Part shown: positions 1 through 8,775 of the stretch, piece by piece
Layout of the letters: each line of letters starts with the position of its first letter
How positions within the stretch are numbered: position 1 is the first letter of the stretch
From: an uncultured Lachnospiraceae bacterium
Lineage (GTDB): Bacteria; Bacillota; Clostridia; Lachnospirales; Lachnospiraceae
NCBI GenBank assembly: GCA_910584945.1
Contig: CAJUDY010000001.1
Span: 155,279-219,278, forward strand
Direction: 5' to 3'
Length of the DNA: 64,000 nucleotides
Translations under genes and position numbers: made by a program
The notes under the pieces: generated by a model
Told to the model about the DNA's origin: nothing
Database searches by the model: none
What the model saw: the letters and a program-made list of their open reading frames with translations, nothing else

Positions 1-1
1 T

Positions 2-391
2 TCTTTTGTTTTTCAAAACTATAACCTCATCGACTATATGACGCCGGAGGAAAATGTGAGGCTGACCACTGCAAAGAATGCGATACCGATGCTGGAAAAG
101 GTGGGGCTTACGAAAGAAGAAAGCAGGAGAAATGTGCGGATGTTGTCGGGAGGGCAGCAGCAGCGCGTGGCGATTGCGCGGGCTCTGGCGTCCGACAATC
201 CGGTGATCTTGGCGGACGAGCCCACTGGAAATCTGGATGAAGATACGGCCATGGAGATTATGGCGCTGTTTCGTGAGGCGGCGGACGCATATAGGAAATG
301 TGTGATTATCGTTACCCATTCCAATGAGGTGGCAAAACAGGCGGACGCGGTGCTAGTACTAAAACAGGGAAGATTAAAGCACATCTCTTGA
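2..391 (+). CDS. ABC transporter ATP-binding protein, 5' end missing
   Basis: The C-terminal two thirds of a nucleotide-binding subunit; the reading frame is open from base 2, so the start lies outside the window. Visible motifs in order are the Q-loop (FVFQNYNLID), the signature LSGGQQQRVAIARAL, Walker B VILADEPTGNLDE and the H-loop VTHS. The GNLDE segment is typical of the LolD/MacB class that works with FtsX-type permeases in exporting or extracting peptides or lipids. It closely resembles the ATPase at 33665-34351, so the missing upstream part probably belongs to a similar transporter. Family is clear; substrate is unknown. Confidence 0.9.
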   Translation, partial: SFVFQNYNLIDYMTPEENVRLTTAKNAIPMLEKVGLTKEESRRNVRMLSGGQQQRVAIARALASDNPVILADEPTGNLDEDTAMEIMALFREAADAYRKCVIIVTHSNEVAKQADAVLVLKQGRLKHIS

Positions 392-481
392 CAAAGTTTT
401 CCTTTTCTTATGGAAGAAACTGTACTATAATAAGTATAAGCATCCGGTTTTTGGAAATAATAAAACTGGAAAAATTTACAT

Positions 482-1741
482 ATGAATGAGGCGAAATCAA
501 TGGAAGAAAACTGGAAGGACTATTATCACAAAGGATTGGCGGCTTTTATTACGATTGCCATGTGTATTCTGTTCTTTTTTCTGCTCTTTCGTTTTGACCG
601 TATACAGGCATATGCGAGAATGATCATGAAGATCCTGCGGCCCTTTGCATTCGGAGCGGTGATCGCTTATCTGCTTTCGCCGGTCTGCAACTGGTTTGAA
701 CGCCGCATGGCAGAGTTTTTCGATCTTGAGAAACGGCCCGAAGAGACGGCGCGGAAGCTGAAAAAACTGTTTTCCGGCATCAGTATTTTCCTGAGCCTGT
801 TTTTATTCTGCTTTGTCATCTATGTGCTGGTGGCGATGGTGGTATCCCAGGTATTCAGCAGCATTCAGATGCTGGTGAACTCCATGCCGGGCTATATCGT
901 CACGATGACCTCGTGGCTTGAGAATCTGGTCAGAGAAGATGCCTTTCTGATCAACTATGTGGAACAGTATTCCGAGCAGATTTTGAATGGTGTGCAGGAT
1001 TTTGCCAGGACGCAGCTGCTTCCGAATATTAACAACATTATCAGCGGAGGTTCGATCAGTGTATTGACCCTTCTGGTAACGGTAAAAGACCTGGTCATCG
1101 GACTGATTGTGGCGGTTTATTTTATGAACAGCCGAAGGCTTTTTGCGCATCAGGCAAAGCTGGTAGTGCGGGCTGTCTTTTCTCCGAAGGAGGACTTGAA
1201 GGAAGACCGGATGCAGGCGGCGGACTGGATACTGAAAGAGGCGGATATCATAAATGATTATCTGGGAGGTTTTATCAAAGGAAAACTTCTGGATTCTCTG
1301 ATCATCGGGCTGATCTGCATGATCTTTACCAGCATCGTGGATATGCCCTATGCGGTGTTGGTCAGCGTGGTCATCGGCGTGACGAATATCATCCCGTTTT
1401 TCGGCCCCTTTATCGGAGCCATTCCCACGGCGATTCTGATCCTGGTGGTGGACCCGGTGAAGTGCGTTTACTTTATCATCTTTATCCTGGTCCTGCAGCA
1501 GTTTGACGGCAATATTTTAGGACCCAAGATCCTGGGCAACACCACCCATCTGAGCAGTTTTTGGGTGCTGTTTGCAATCCTTCTGTTCGGAGGAGTGTTC
1601 GGAATTGTCGGAATGGTCATCGGGGTTCCGGTCTTCGCTTTCTTCTACCAGCTTGTGAGGGAGTGGGTGTTCGATCGGTTGAAAAAACAGAAACAGAAAA
1701 AAGAGACAGCGAAGCCTGTCCTTAAGAAAGAATCATCCTGA
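482..1741 (+). CDS. AI-2E family transporter
   Basis: A 419-residue multi-pass membrane protein of the AI-2E/YtvI/PerM family (PF01594). It shows N-terminal hydrophobic segments, a long soluble middle, and the conserved C-terminal block with DGNILGPKILG followed by two glycine-rich membrane segments. Family members include the TqsA autoinducer-2 exporter, sporulation proteins and Na+/H+ antiporters, so the cargo cannot be read from sequence. The start is uncertain: ATG 482 has only a weak GGAAAA upstream, and an in-frame ATG at 500 is an alternative. It stands alone, with a terminator directly after it. Confidence 0.85.
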   Translation: MNEAKSMEENWKDYYHKGLAAFITIAMCILFFFLLFRFDRIQAYARMIMKILRPFAFGAVIAYLLSPVCNWFERRMAEFFDLEKRPEETARKLKKLFSGISIFLSLFLFCFVIYVLVAMVVSQVFSSIQMLVNSMPGYIVTMTSWLENLVREDAFLINYVEQYSEQILNGVQDFARTQLLPNINNIISGGSISVLTLLVTVKDLVIGLIVAVYFMNSRRLFAHQAKLVVRAVFSPKEDLKEDRMQAADWILKEADIINDYLGGFIKGKLLDSLIIGLICMIFTSIVDMPYAVLVSVVIGVTNIIPFFGPFIGAIPTAILILVVDPVKCVYFIIFILVLQQFDGNILGPKILGNTTHLSSFWVLFAILLFGGVFGIVGMVIGVPVFAFFYQLVREWVFDRLKKQKQKKETAKPVLKKESS

Positions 1742-1744
1742 CAG

Positions 1745-1782
1745 AAAAGGAGGGAGCTGCAAAGATGCACGCTCCCTTTTTC
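1745..1782. terminator. Bidirectional intrinsic terminator
   Basis: A GGGAGC/GCTCCC stem is flanked by AAAAGG on the left and TTTTT on the right. It can end transcription from the AI-2E gene on the plus strand and, less strongly, from the converging pyrI on the minus strand. Confidence 0.8.
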
Positions 1783-1785
1783 GTG

Positions 1786-2220
1786 TTATTTCTTTTTTCG
1801 TCGGTACTTTTCTTCGCAGTATTTGCAGCGGTAGATCTCTTTCTTCGGGTCGGTCAGAACGAAGATGTGATCCAGTTCCTGCTCGATGGAAGTGATGCAG
1901 CGGGGGTTGCGGCATCTGGCCACATTCTTGATTTCCTTTGGCAGGGACAGCCGTTTTTTCTCTACGATGCGGTCGTTCTGTATGATATTGACGGTGATGT
2001 TGTGATCGATGAAGCCCAGAGCGTTCAAATCGATGGCGTCGATGGAACACTCGATCTTGATGATATCTTTCTTGCCCATCTTGTTGCTCCTGGCGTTTTT
2101 GATGATGGCCACGCAGCAGTCGAATTTATCCAGATTCAGATACTGATAGATCTCCATGCTTCTGCCTGCTTCAATATGATCCAGCACAAAGCCTTCACTG
2201 AGTCCTCCGATATTTAACAT
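1786..2220 (-). CDS. pyrI: Aspartate carbamoyltransferase regulatory subunit
   Basis: A 144-residue PyrI. It binds nucleotide effectors and holds the catalytic trimers together in the ATCase holoenzyme of pyrimidine synthesis. The C-terminal zinc domain shows the expected four cysteines (CRNPRC and CKYC, separated by about 24 residues). The ATG overlaps the end of pyrB, so the two are translationally coupled. A split PyrB/PyrI enzyme predicts allosteric control by nucleotides, unlike the PyrB-only enzymes of bacilli. Length is normal for the family. Confidence 0.95.
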   Translation of the reverse strand: MLNIGGLSEGFVLDHIEAGRSMEIYQYLNLDKFDCCVAIIKNARSNKMGKKDIIKIECSIDAIDLNALGFIDHNITVNIIQNDRIVEKKRLSLPKEIKNVARCRNPRCITSIEQELDHIFVLTDPKKEIYRCKYCEEKYRRKKK

Positions 2221-3134
2221 ACATGCACCTCCAGAAGGGTAAGGATCAGGGCCATACGCACATAGACGCCGTACTGTACCTGACGGAAATAAGCGGCCCG
2301 GGGATCGTTGTCCACTTCCACAGCGATCTCATTGACCCGGGGAAGGGGATGCATGACGATCATATCTTCCTTTGCCAGCCGCATCTTCTTGTTATTCAAT
2401 ATGTAGAAATCTTTCAGACGGATATAATCCTCTTCGTTAAAGAAGCGTTCCCGCTGCACCCGGGTCATGTAGAGGATGTCCAGCTCCGGCATAACGTCCT
2501 CAATCCGTTCTACCTCTTTGTATGGAATCTGTCCGGCTTCCAGGACGTCTTCTTTGATGTAGCCCGGAACCTTCAGCTCTTCCGGGGAGATAAAGATAAA
2601 GGTGACGCCGGCATACCGGGCCAGGGCGCGGACGAGCGAGTGGACGGTCCGTCCGAACTTCAGATCGCCGCACAGACCGATGACAAGATGATCAAGCCGC
2701 CCTTTCAGGGAACGGATGGTAAGCAGGTCGGTTAACGTCTGGGTGGGATGCTGATGTCCGCCGTCGCCGGCGTTGATTACAGGAATGGAAGAGACGGCGC
2801 TTGCGACCATGGGCGCTCCCTCCTTGGGATGACGCATGGCACAGATATCCGCGTAACAGGAAACCATTCGAATGGTATCGGATACGCTTTCGCCTTTTGC
2901 AGCGGAACTGCTGGCGGCGGAAGAAAAACCAAAAATATTGCCGCCTAAGTTCATCATGGCAGCTTCAAAACTGAGACGGGTTCTGGTACTTGGTTCATAA
3001 AATAAAGTGGCAAGTTTTTTCCCGTCACATGTGTGGGCATACTTTTCCGGATGTCTCTCGATGTCTCCAGCCAGATCAAGAAGCTGGTCCAGCTCTTCGA
3101 CCGAGAAGTCCAGGGGACTCATCAAATGTCGCAT
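2214..3134 (-). CDS. pyrB: Aspartate carbamoyltransferase catalytic subunit
   Basis: A 306-residue PyrB that condenses carbamoyl phosphate with aspartate, the committed step of pyrimidine synthesis. The carbamoyl-phosphate motif FYEPSTRTRLSFE, the GDGGHQHPTQ block and the C-terminal HPLPRVNEI are all present. A good AGGAGG lies just before the start. It is coupled to pyrI. The gene at 3238-3711 lies upstream on the same strand, and a hairpin lies in the gap between them. Confidence 0.97.
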   Translation of the reverse strand: MRHLMSPLDFSVEELDQLLDLAGDIERHPEKYAHTCDGKKLATLFYEPSTRTRLSFEAAMMNLGGNIFGFSSAASSSAAKGESVSDTIRMVSCYADICAMRHPKEGAPMVASAVSSIPVINAGDGGHQHPTQTLTDLLTIRSLKGRLDHLVIGLCGDLKFGRTVHSLVRALARYAGVTFIFISPEELKVPGYIKEDVLEAGQIPYKEVERIEDVMPELDILYMTRVQRERFFNEEDYIRLKDFYILNNKKMRLAKEDMIVMHPLPRVNEIAVEVDNDPRAAYFRQVQYGVYVRMALILTLLEVHVC

Positions 3135-3156
3135 ACATACCTCCTGTTAAAGTTCC

Positions 3157-3192
3157 GCTTCCGTCTGTTCACTTAGTTAAACAGACAGAAGC
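3157..3192 (-). promoter_or_regulatory. Hairpin in the pyrB leader
   Basis: A nearly perfect stem (GCTTCCGTCTGTT pairing with AACAGACAGAAGC) lies about 25 nt before the pyrB start. No U-run follows it on the minus strand, so it is not a standard terminator. It may be an attenuator or stability element, but I see no recognisable PyrR site. Confidence 0.5.
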
Positions 3193-3237
3193 TGTGGGTC
3201 ACTGCTATGAACAGGATACACGATATAGGAGGAAAAT

Positions 3238-3711
3238 TCAACTTGTTTCGATGAAAATTTTTCGGGGCGTTTCCCGGAGTAAAATCCGCTCAAAGAAAAG
3301 TCCCACCAGAAACCACACCGGGGCGTAATCCAGGCGGATGACGCTCTGGATGTTGAAAGGGCTTTTGCTGTAGTCCCAGGGGCACAAATCCTGTCGCTTT
3401 AAAAGAATGCCGCTTACATATTCCCCCAGAAAGATACAGGACATGTAAACCAGCCCCCGTATCAGAAAAGAAGCGTCTTTCATCCGCCGCATGACGGGGG
3501 TGAGGAAGGCGGCGCTTCCGTAGATCGGAAACATCCAGAGAGAGGAGTTTCCCATGAGTTTTAGATTACGTACGCGGAAAGCGTGCAGGCCGGTCCAGAA
3601 GATTTCCATGGCCCATCCGATCATTCCGCATCGAAAAAAGTTTTGTCTGATCATGGAAAATAGTATGAGAAGTCCGGGGAAAAAATATTCATCCCCGGCA
3701 GGAATCCGCAA
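3238..3711 (-). CDS. Putative membrane protein, CmpB/PF06541-like
   Basis: A small integral membrane protein of about 157 residues. The GWAMEIFWTGL segment and the later WDYS..PFNIQ pattern match what I recall of the 'putative ABC-transporter type IV' family (PF06541), common in Clostridia and of unknown role. There are about four hydrophobic segments. The start is unsure: a TTG at 3711 gives the full length, while an ATG at 3654 lacks a clear ribosome site. It could share a transcript with pyrB, but nothing ties it to pyrimidine synthesis. Confidence 0.65.
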   Translation of the reverse strand: MRIPAGDEYFFPGLLILFSMIRQNFFRCGMIGWAMEIFWTGLHAFRVRNLKLMGNSSLWMFPIYGSAAFLTPVMRRMKDASFLIRGLVYMSCIFLGEYVSGILLKRQDLCPWDYSKSPFNIQSVIRLDYAPVWFLVGLFFERILLRETPRKIFIETS

Positions 3712-3713
3712 TC

Positions 3714-3742
3714 TTGAAAGAGCCGCCCTCTTGTGATATGAT
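3714..3742 (+). promoter_or_regulatory. Promoter for folC-pheA
   Basis: TTGAAA, a 17-bp spacer and TATGAT form a good sigma-A promoter 57 bp before the folC start. It overlaps the beginning of the divergent membrane-protein gene. Confidence 0.7.
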
Positions 3743-3798
3743 GAAGGACAGCAACTGCGAAAGTACGGAAGAATTACGTATAGTGGGGGACAAAAGAC

Positions 3799-5097
3799 AT
3801 GACTTATGAAGAGGCGAAGCGCTTCCTGGAGGAATGCAATCAGTATACCAGAGAATTGACTCTGGAGCCGTTAAAAGAGATGTTAAGAAGGCTTGGGAAT
3901 CCTCAGGATCAGCTTTCTTTTGTGCATATAGCGGGTACCAACGGCAAAGGCTCCGTGCTGGCGTATGTATCCACGGTCCTGAAAGAGGCCGGATACCAGG
4001 TGGGGAGATACATTTCTCCCACGATTTTCAAGTACCGGGAGCGGATTCAGGTGAATGAGACGTATATCTCCAGAGCAGATCTTACGCGTCTGGCGGAAAG
4101 AATTCAGAAAGTCGGGCAGCAGATGCTTCTGGAGGGCTGCTGGCATCCGACCATGTTCGAGGCGGAGACGGCCCTGGCGTTTTTGTATTTTGCGGAGCAG
4201 GGATGCGATCTGGTGGTTCTGGAATGCGGCATGGGCGGCCGCATGGACGCCACCAATGTGATACAGAATACCGCAGCAGCCGTGCTCGCTTCCATCAGCA
4301 TGGACCATATGGGATTTCTGGGAGATACCCTCCGGGAGATCGCGGAGAATAAGGCGGGGATCATCAAGCCGGGCTGCACCGTGGTGACCGTGAAGCAGGC
4401 GCCGGAAGCGGAGCGCGCCGTCCGTGAGCGCGCGGCGGCGTGCGGGTGTCCGGTGGTGATCGCCGATCCGGAGCAGGCGGTGAACAGAGAGCGGGGCCTT
4501 TTCGTACAGAAATTTGATTATAAAGGCTGGAGTCAGATCGAGACTTCCCTATCGGGAGAATATCAGTTCGCCAACGGGGCGCTGGCTCTGGAGGTGATCG
4601 ACGTCTTGAGGAACAAAGGCTACGAGATTTCGGAACAGGCCGTGCGGAACGGCTTCCGAAAGACCGTCTGGATCGGAAGATTCAGCGTGGTCAGCGAGGA
4701 GCCTTGCGTGATCGTGGACGGGGCCCATAACCGGGACGCAGCCGGGAAGCTTTCGGAGACCATAGAAAAATATCTGAAGGGGAAGCGTCTGATCTACATC
4801 CTGGGAGTGCTGGCAGACAAGGAATATGATCTGGTAATTGAGAAGACCGCGCCTTACGCGTCGGAGATCATCACGGTCATGACGCCGGACAATGTAAGAG
4901 CCCTTCCGGCGGAAGAACTGGCGAAGGCGGTGTCCCGCTTCCACCCCCGCGTGCAGGCGGCGGGAAGCATAAAGGACGCCGTGGACCGGGCCTATGGGCT
5001 GGCAGGAAAAGAAGACGTGATTCTGGCGTTCGGCTCCCTTTCTTATCTGGGAGCGTTGATAAGAGAAGTGCAGGAGAGGAGACAGAGAGAAAAATGA
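3799..5097 (+). CDS. folC: Folylpolyglutamate synthase / dihydrofolate synthase
   Basis: A 432-residue Mur-ligase-type enzyme that adds glutamate to dihydropteroate and to folates. The ATP-binding P-loop (HIAGTNGKGSV), the CGMGGRMDATN block and the VDGAHN motif of the C-terminal ligase domain are present. The next gene, pheA, overlaps its end by 4 bp, so the pair is coupled. Full length with no defect seen. Confidence 0.95.
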   Translation: MTYEEAKRFLEECNQYTRELTLEPLKEMLRRLGNPQDQLSFVHIAGTNGKGSVLAYVSTVLKEAGYQVGRYISPTIFKYRERIQVNETYISRADLTRLAERIQKVGQQMLLEGCWHPTMFEAETALAFLYFAEQGCDLVVLECGMGGRMDATNVIQNTAAAVLASISMDHMGFLGDTLREIAENKAGIIKPGCTVVTVKQAPEAERAVRERAAACGCPVVIADPEQAVNRERGLFVQKFDYKGWSQIETSLSGEYQFANGALALEVIDVLRNKGYEISEQAVRNGFRKTVWIGRFSVVSEEPCVIVDGAHNRDAAGKLSETIEKYLKGKRLIYILGVLADKEYDLVIEKTAPYASEIITVMTPDNVRALPAEELAKAVSRFHPRVQAAGSIKDAVDRAYGLAGKEDVILAFGSLSYLGALIREVQERRQREK

Positions 5098-6221
5098 CCG
5101 ATTTACTGGAATTAAGAGATCAGATTGATGAGATTGACCGCGAGATTGTGCGGCTGTTTGAAAAGCGGATGGACGTCTGCCGTCAGGTGGCGGAATACAA
5201 GATTGCCAACGGGAAAAAAGTGCTGGACCGGGAGCGGGAGATGGAGAAGCTGAAGGTCCTTGGCGGACTTGCTCACAACGACTTCAACCGTCACGGAGTG
5301 CAGGAACTCTTTCAGCAGATCATGTCCATGAGCCGGAAGCTGCAGTATCAGCTGCTGGCGAAGGAGGGCGTGTCGGGCAGTCTGCCCTTTACGCAGATTG
5401 AGCGGATTGACCGAAAGCACTGCCGGGTGGTCTACCAGGGGGTGGAAGGGGCTTATCAGCATCAGGCGGCCCTTGAGTATTTTGGAGAAGACGTGAATAT
5501 CTTCCATATGGACAACTGGAGGGGATGCATGGAGGCCATCAAGGAAGGCATGGCGGACTATGCGGTATTTCCCATAGAAAATTCTTCCGCCGGGGAAGTG
5601 AACGATATTTATGACCTGCTGGAAGAGTATGAGAATTACATCGTGGGCGAGCAGATCCTCAAAATTCATCACGCCCTTCTGGGTGTGCCGGGGGCAAAAC
5701 TTTCGGACATCCGGACAGTCTGCTCCCATCCCCAGGCGCTGATGCAGTGCGCGGACTACCTGGAGCGGCAGGGCTGGGAACAGGAGCAGGTGGCCAACAC
5801 GGCCATGGCGGCGGAGAAGGTGGCGGCAGACAAGGACAGGACGAAAGCCGCTATCGGAAGTCTTGCGGCGGCAAAACACCATGGATTGCAGGTTCTAAGG
5901 GAGCAGATCAATGACAACCGACTGAACAGTACCCGCTTTATCATCGTCACCAACCGGAAAATGTACGAGAAGGATGCGAAAAAAGTCAGTATTTGCTTCG
6001 AACTGCCGCACAAGAGCGGAAGCCTCTACAGCATCCTGTCCCACATCATCTACAATGACCTGAACATGTGCAAGATCGAATCGAGGCCCATTCCGGATCA
6101 CAACTGGGAGTATCATTTCTTCGTGGACTTCGACGGCAACCTGAACGACAGCGCGGTGAAGAACGCCATCCGGGGCATCATGGAGGAAGCGGTGAACTTT
6201 AAGATTCTCGGGAATTATTAA
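5094..6221 (+). CDS. pheA: Bifunctional chorismate mutase / prephenate dehydratase
   Basis: A 375-residue P-protein of phenylalanine synthesis. Residues 1-90 form an AroQ-type chorismate mutase helix bundle. The middle carries the dehydratase domain, with ENSSAGEVNDIYDLL and the STRF motif. The C-terminal ACT domain has the ESRPIPDHNWEYHFF block that binds phenylalanine for feedback inhibition. Its last 23 bp overlap the end of the convergent PHP gene. Confidence 0.95.
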   Translation: MTDLLELRDQIDEIDREIVRLFEKRMDVCRQVAEYKIANGKKVLDREREMEKLKVLGGLAHNDFNRHGVQELFQQIMSMSRKLQYQLLAKEGVSGSLPFTQIERIDRKHCRVVYQGVEGAYQHQAALEYFGEDVNIFHMDNWRGCMEAIKEGMADYAVFPIENSSAGEVNDIYDLLEEYENYIVGEQILKIHHALLGVPGAKLSDIRTVCSHPQALMQCADYLERQGWEQEQVANTAMAAEKVAADKDRTKAAIGSLAAAKHHGLQVLREQINDNRLNSTRFIIVTNRKMYEKDAKKVSICFELPHKSGSLYSILSHIIYNDLNMCKIESRPIPDHNWEYHFFVDFDGNLNDSAVKNAIRGIMEEAVNFKILGNY

Positions 6222-7074
6222 GCGTTCCGGCTCTGGCTCTTTTTAATTGTTCCAGAAGTTCACAGGGAACCGACAGACCGGACTTGATCCCGGCGCCAAG
6301 GGCGATGTTCGGCTTGTTTTTTCCGTGAAAATCAGACCAACCGGTGACGAGGAGTCCGTGTTCCTCCGCAAGAGAGCGGACAAAGGCTTCGTCAGAACCC
6401 CGGTTCAGTACATAGACCGCTTCGATGCCCATAAGACCGCATTCCTTCAGCTCCCGGACAAGAGCGCGGAGCTGCTTTTTCGACAGGGCGTAGAGAAGAG
6501 GGTGGGCCAGTACTGGGATTCCGCCGTGTTCCAGAATCAGGTGGATGGCGTCTTTCGGGGTCACTTCGGATTTGGCGACGAAGCAGGGGGCATGTTCCCC
6601 CAGGTATTTGTCAAAGGCGATGGTCCGGGTCTCTACATAGCCTCGCTCCACAAGCCAGGCAGCCATGTGTGCCCGGGTGATGACGGCGCCGGGCCAGCAT
6701 CGTTCCAGCTCCGGAAGGTTGATGGGAGCTTTGGCGTATTCCTGGATTCGCTCGCACATCTGCCGGTTCCGAAGTGCCCGGGCATCCAGGAATTCTTTAA
6801 GTTGTTTCTGAAAAGCGGCCGCATGATAGTCCATATAATATCCAAGCACGTGAATATCCCGGTGAAGGTAACGGGTGGAAAATTCAATCCCGGGGATCAC
6901 TTCCAGCCCGGTGCCTGCGGCGGCATGGAGGGCCTCGTCGACACCGTCTGTGGTGTCGTGATCGGTCAGGGCAAAGGCGGACAGTCCGGTGTTCGCGGCA
7001 AGAGCCACCAGCTCTGTCGGAGTCAGAGAACCGTCGGAGTATACGGAATGCACATGTAAGTCTATGGTTTTCAT
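6199..7074 (-). CDS. PHP-domain phosphoesterase (YciV/RNase AM-like)
   Basis: 291 residues from ATG 7074, which is preceded by AGGAGGTTCTT. The N-terminal metal motif is IDLHVHSVYSDGS; later ligands are seen in TDHDT, LAHPL and the C-terminal WSDFHG. This layout fits the YciV/TrpH group, whose studied members are 3',5'-nucleoside bisphosphate phosphatases or 5'-3' exonucleases on short RNA. The frame stays open well upstream of 7074, but that part reads antisense through the MATE gene and is not plausible protein. The 3' end overlaps pheA by 23 bp. Confidence 0.88.
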   Translation of the reverse strand: MKTIDLHVHSVYSDGSLTPTELVALAANTGLSAFALTDHDTTDGVDEALHAAAGTGLEVIPGIEFSTRYLHRDIHVLGYYMDYHAAAFQKQLKEFLDARALRNRQMCERIQEYAKAPINLPELERCWPGAVITRAHMAAWLVERGYVETRTIAFDKYLGEHAPCFVAKSEVTPKDAIHLILEHGGIPVLAHPLLYALSKKQLRALVRELKECGLMGIEAVYVLNRGSDEAFVRSLAEEHGLLVTGWSDFHGKNKPNIALGAGIKSGLSVPCELLEQLKRARAGTLNNSRES

Positions 7075-7132
7075 AAGAACCTCCTGATTTTGTCTGTTGA
7101 TGGTATCGCAGTATAGAAAGAGTATATCACAT

Positions 7133-8467
7133 ATGAAAGAATTTTTGAAAATAGTATTTGGCCTGGCATTTCCCATCGCCCTCCAGAACCTGGTCAACAC
7201 GGCGGTGACCACGGCGGATGTGGTGATGCTGGGAAAAGTAGGAGAGGCGGCTCTCTCCAGCGGTTCCCTGGCGGGGCAGGTGCAGTTCGTCATGAGCCTG
7301 ATGGTCTTCGGCATGACGTCGGGAGCTTCGGTGCTGACCGCCCAGTACTGGGGAAAGAAGGACATTCGGACCATTGAGAAGATATTCAGTATGACCCTGT
7401 GCTTTGCGCTGACGGCGGGTATGCTCTTCTTCCTGGTGTCAGAATTCTTCCCGGAGCAGATCATGCACATCTTTTCCTCGGAAGAGGAGGTCATCGCGGG
7501 CGGCGCGGCGTATCTTCGTATCGTGGCTTACAGCTATCCGATCTCTGCATTTTGCACCGGATACTTGTATCTGATGCGGAGCATTGAGCGGGCCAAAATC
7601 GGGACGGCAGTCTTCGCCTGCTCTCTGGTGGCCAATGTGATCATGAACGCCATTTTTATCTTCGGACTTCTGGGAGCGCCGGCCATGGGAGTGCGGGGCG
7701 CGGCTCTTGCGACACTTCTGTCGCGTTGTCTGGAATTTGCGCTGGTCCTTCTCTATATGTGGAAGGTAAACCGCCAGGTGCGGATTCGAAAAAATTATTT
7801 TTTCCGCTGGGATACGTTGCTTCTAAAGGATTTTCTGGTGATGTCGATCCCGGTGGTGCTAAACGAGACGCTCTGGGGAGCGGGGATGTCCGCCAACGCA
7901 GCGATCCTGGGGCAGCTCGGAAGCCCGGCGGCGGCCGCCAACTCGGTGGTCCGGGTGATCCGGGAGCTGATCATGGTCATGAGCGTGGGACTGTCCGCAG
8001 CGACCGCTGTGCTGGTGGGAAAGGCCATCGGGGAGAGGAAGCTTTCCGTGGCCCAGACTTATGCCCGGAGGATGGTGTGCTTAAGCATCGGCGTGACTTT
8101 CCTGGCAAGCGCGGCCATGTTTTGCCTGCGTCATACGGTGGCGGGGGCGCTGACCCTGGGGCCGGAGGCGAAGGAGTATCTGCTGTTCATGCTGGTGATT
8201 CTGTCCGTGTACAGCCTGTGCCAGTCGGTGACCTGTCCGGTCATCGTGGGAGTTCTGCGGGCGGGAGGGGATACCCGTTTCGGACTGATTCTGGAGGGGA
8301 GCGCGCTGTGGGTCGGATCGATTCTGATGGGATGGATTGGAGCGTTTGTGCTGCATCTTCCGGTGAAGGCGGTGTTTGTGCTGTTGCTTTTGGATGAGTT
8401 TATCAAGCTGCCTTTTGCGGCTTGTAGGTATCGGTCGAAGGTGTGGCTTAAGGATGTGACGAGATAA
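7133..8467 (+). CDS. MATE family efflux transporter
   Basis: A 12-segment multidrug and toxin extrusion antiporter, about 444 residues from ATG 7133. The start was chosen because MKEFLKIVFGLAFPIALQNL is the normal family N-terminus; a TTG at 7097 would add 12 polar residues. No strong ribosome site precedes either. Both halves of the internal duplication are visible, including QNLVNTAVTTADVVMLG. It drives Na+- or H+-coupled export of small molecules; the substrate is unknown. It is divergent from the PHP gene. Confidence 0.88.
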   Translation: MKEFLKIVFGLAFPIALQNLVNTAVTTADVVMLGKVGEAALSSGSLAGQVQFVMSLMVFGMTSGASVLTAQYWGKKDIRTIEKIFSMTLCFALTAGMLFFLVSEFFPEQIMHIFSSEEEVIAGGAAYLRIVAYSYPISAFCTGYLYLMRSIERAKIGTAVFACSLVANVIMNAIFIFGLLGAPAMGVRGAALATLLSRCLEFALVLLYMWKVNRQVRIRKNYFFRWDTLLLKDFLVMSIPVVLNETLWGAGMSANAAILGQLGSPAAAANSVVRVIRELIMVMSVGLSAATAVLVGKAIGERKLSVAQTYARRMVCLSIGVTFLASAAMFCLRHTVAGALTLGPEAKEYLLFMLVILSVYSLCQSVTCPVIVGVLRAGGDTRFGLILEGSALWVGSILMGWIGAFVLHLPVKAVFVLLLLDEFIKLPFAACRYRSKVWLKDVTR

Positions 8468-8508
8468 AGAGAGTTTGGAGAAAGCCCGGATGCTGCGGAT
8501 ACCCGGAC

Positions 8509-8695
8509 GCCGCTGCGCGGGAGGAAGCGCCCTCTTGCGGACCCGGGGCAACGAAAAAACGAGCTAATCGCCAACTTCGACCAGCGACGTTCGGCGGGGG
8601 CCTCACGCCGGGTCTGCGTAGGCGCTGGATCTCGTTTTTTCTAAAAGCGCCCCCAAAAGGGCCTGCGAGAGGGCGCTTCCTCCCGCTCGGCGGCT
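8509..8695 (+). repeat. Family A structured repeat, copy 1
   Basis: A long imperfect inverted repeat with no coding potential. The outer arms 8519-8538 and 8665-8684 pair over 20 positions with one mismatch and extend through CCGC/GCGG. An inner stem pairs GAAAAAACGAG with CTCGTTTTTTC. The apical part holds AACTTCGACCAGCGACG (8573-8589) and GGTCTGCGTA. Copy 2 lies 80 bp away on the other strand with the same core but different stems, which suggests a folded RNA or mobile palindrome. It follows the MATE gene. Confidence 0.8.
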
Positions 8696-8775
8696 GAGTG
8701 CTCAGCGCCGATTATAGTGCATATTATCTGCGTAGGGTTTTGGATGCAAATAGGGTGTATCGCCTGCCATAATCA

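Noticed and set aside
388..431. TTGACA at 388 with TATAAT at 426 as a promoter for the AI-2E gene
   Set aside because: The spacer is 32 bp, about twice the workable length, and no good hexamer lies at 16-18 bp from either box.
1765..2217. 150-codon open frame on the plus strand
   Set aside because: It is antisense to pyrI, whose zinc cysteines and coupling to pyrB are clear; no ribosome site.
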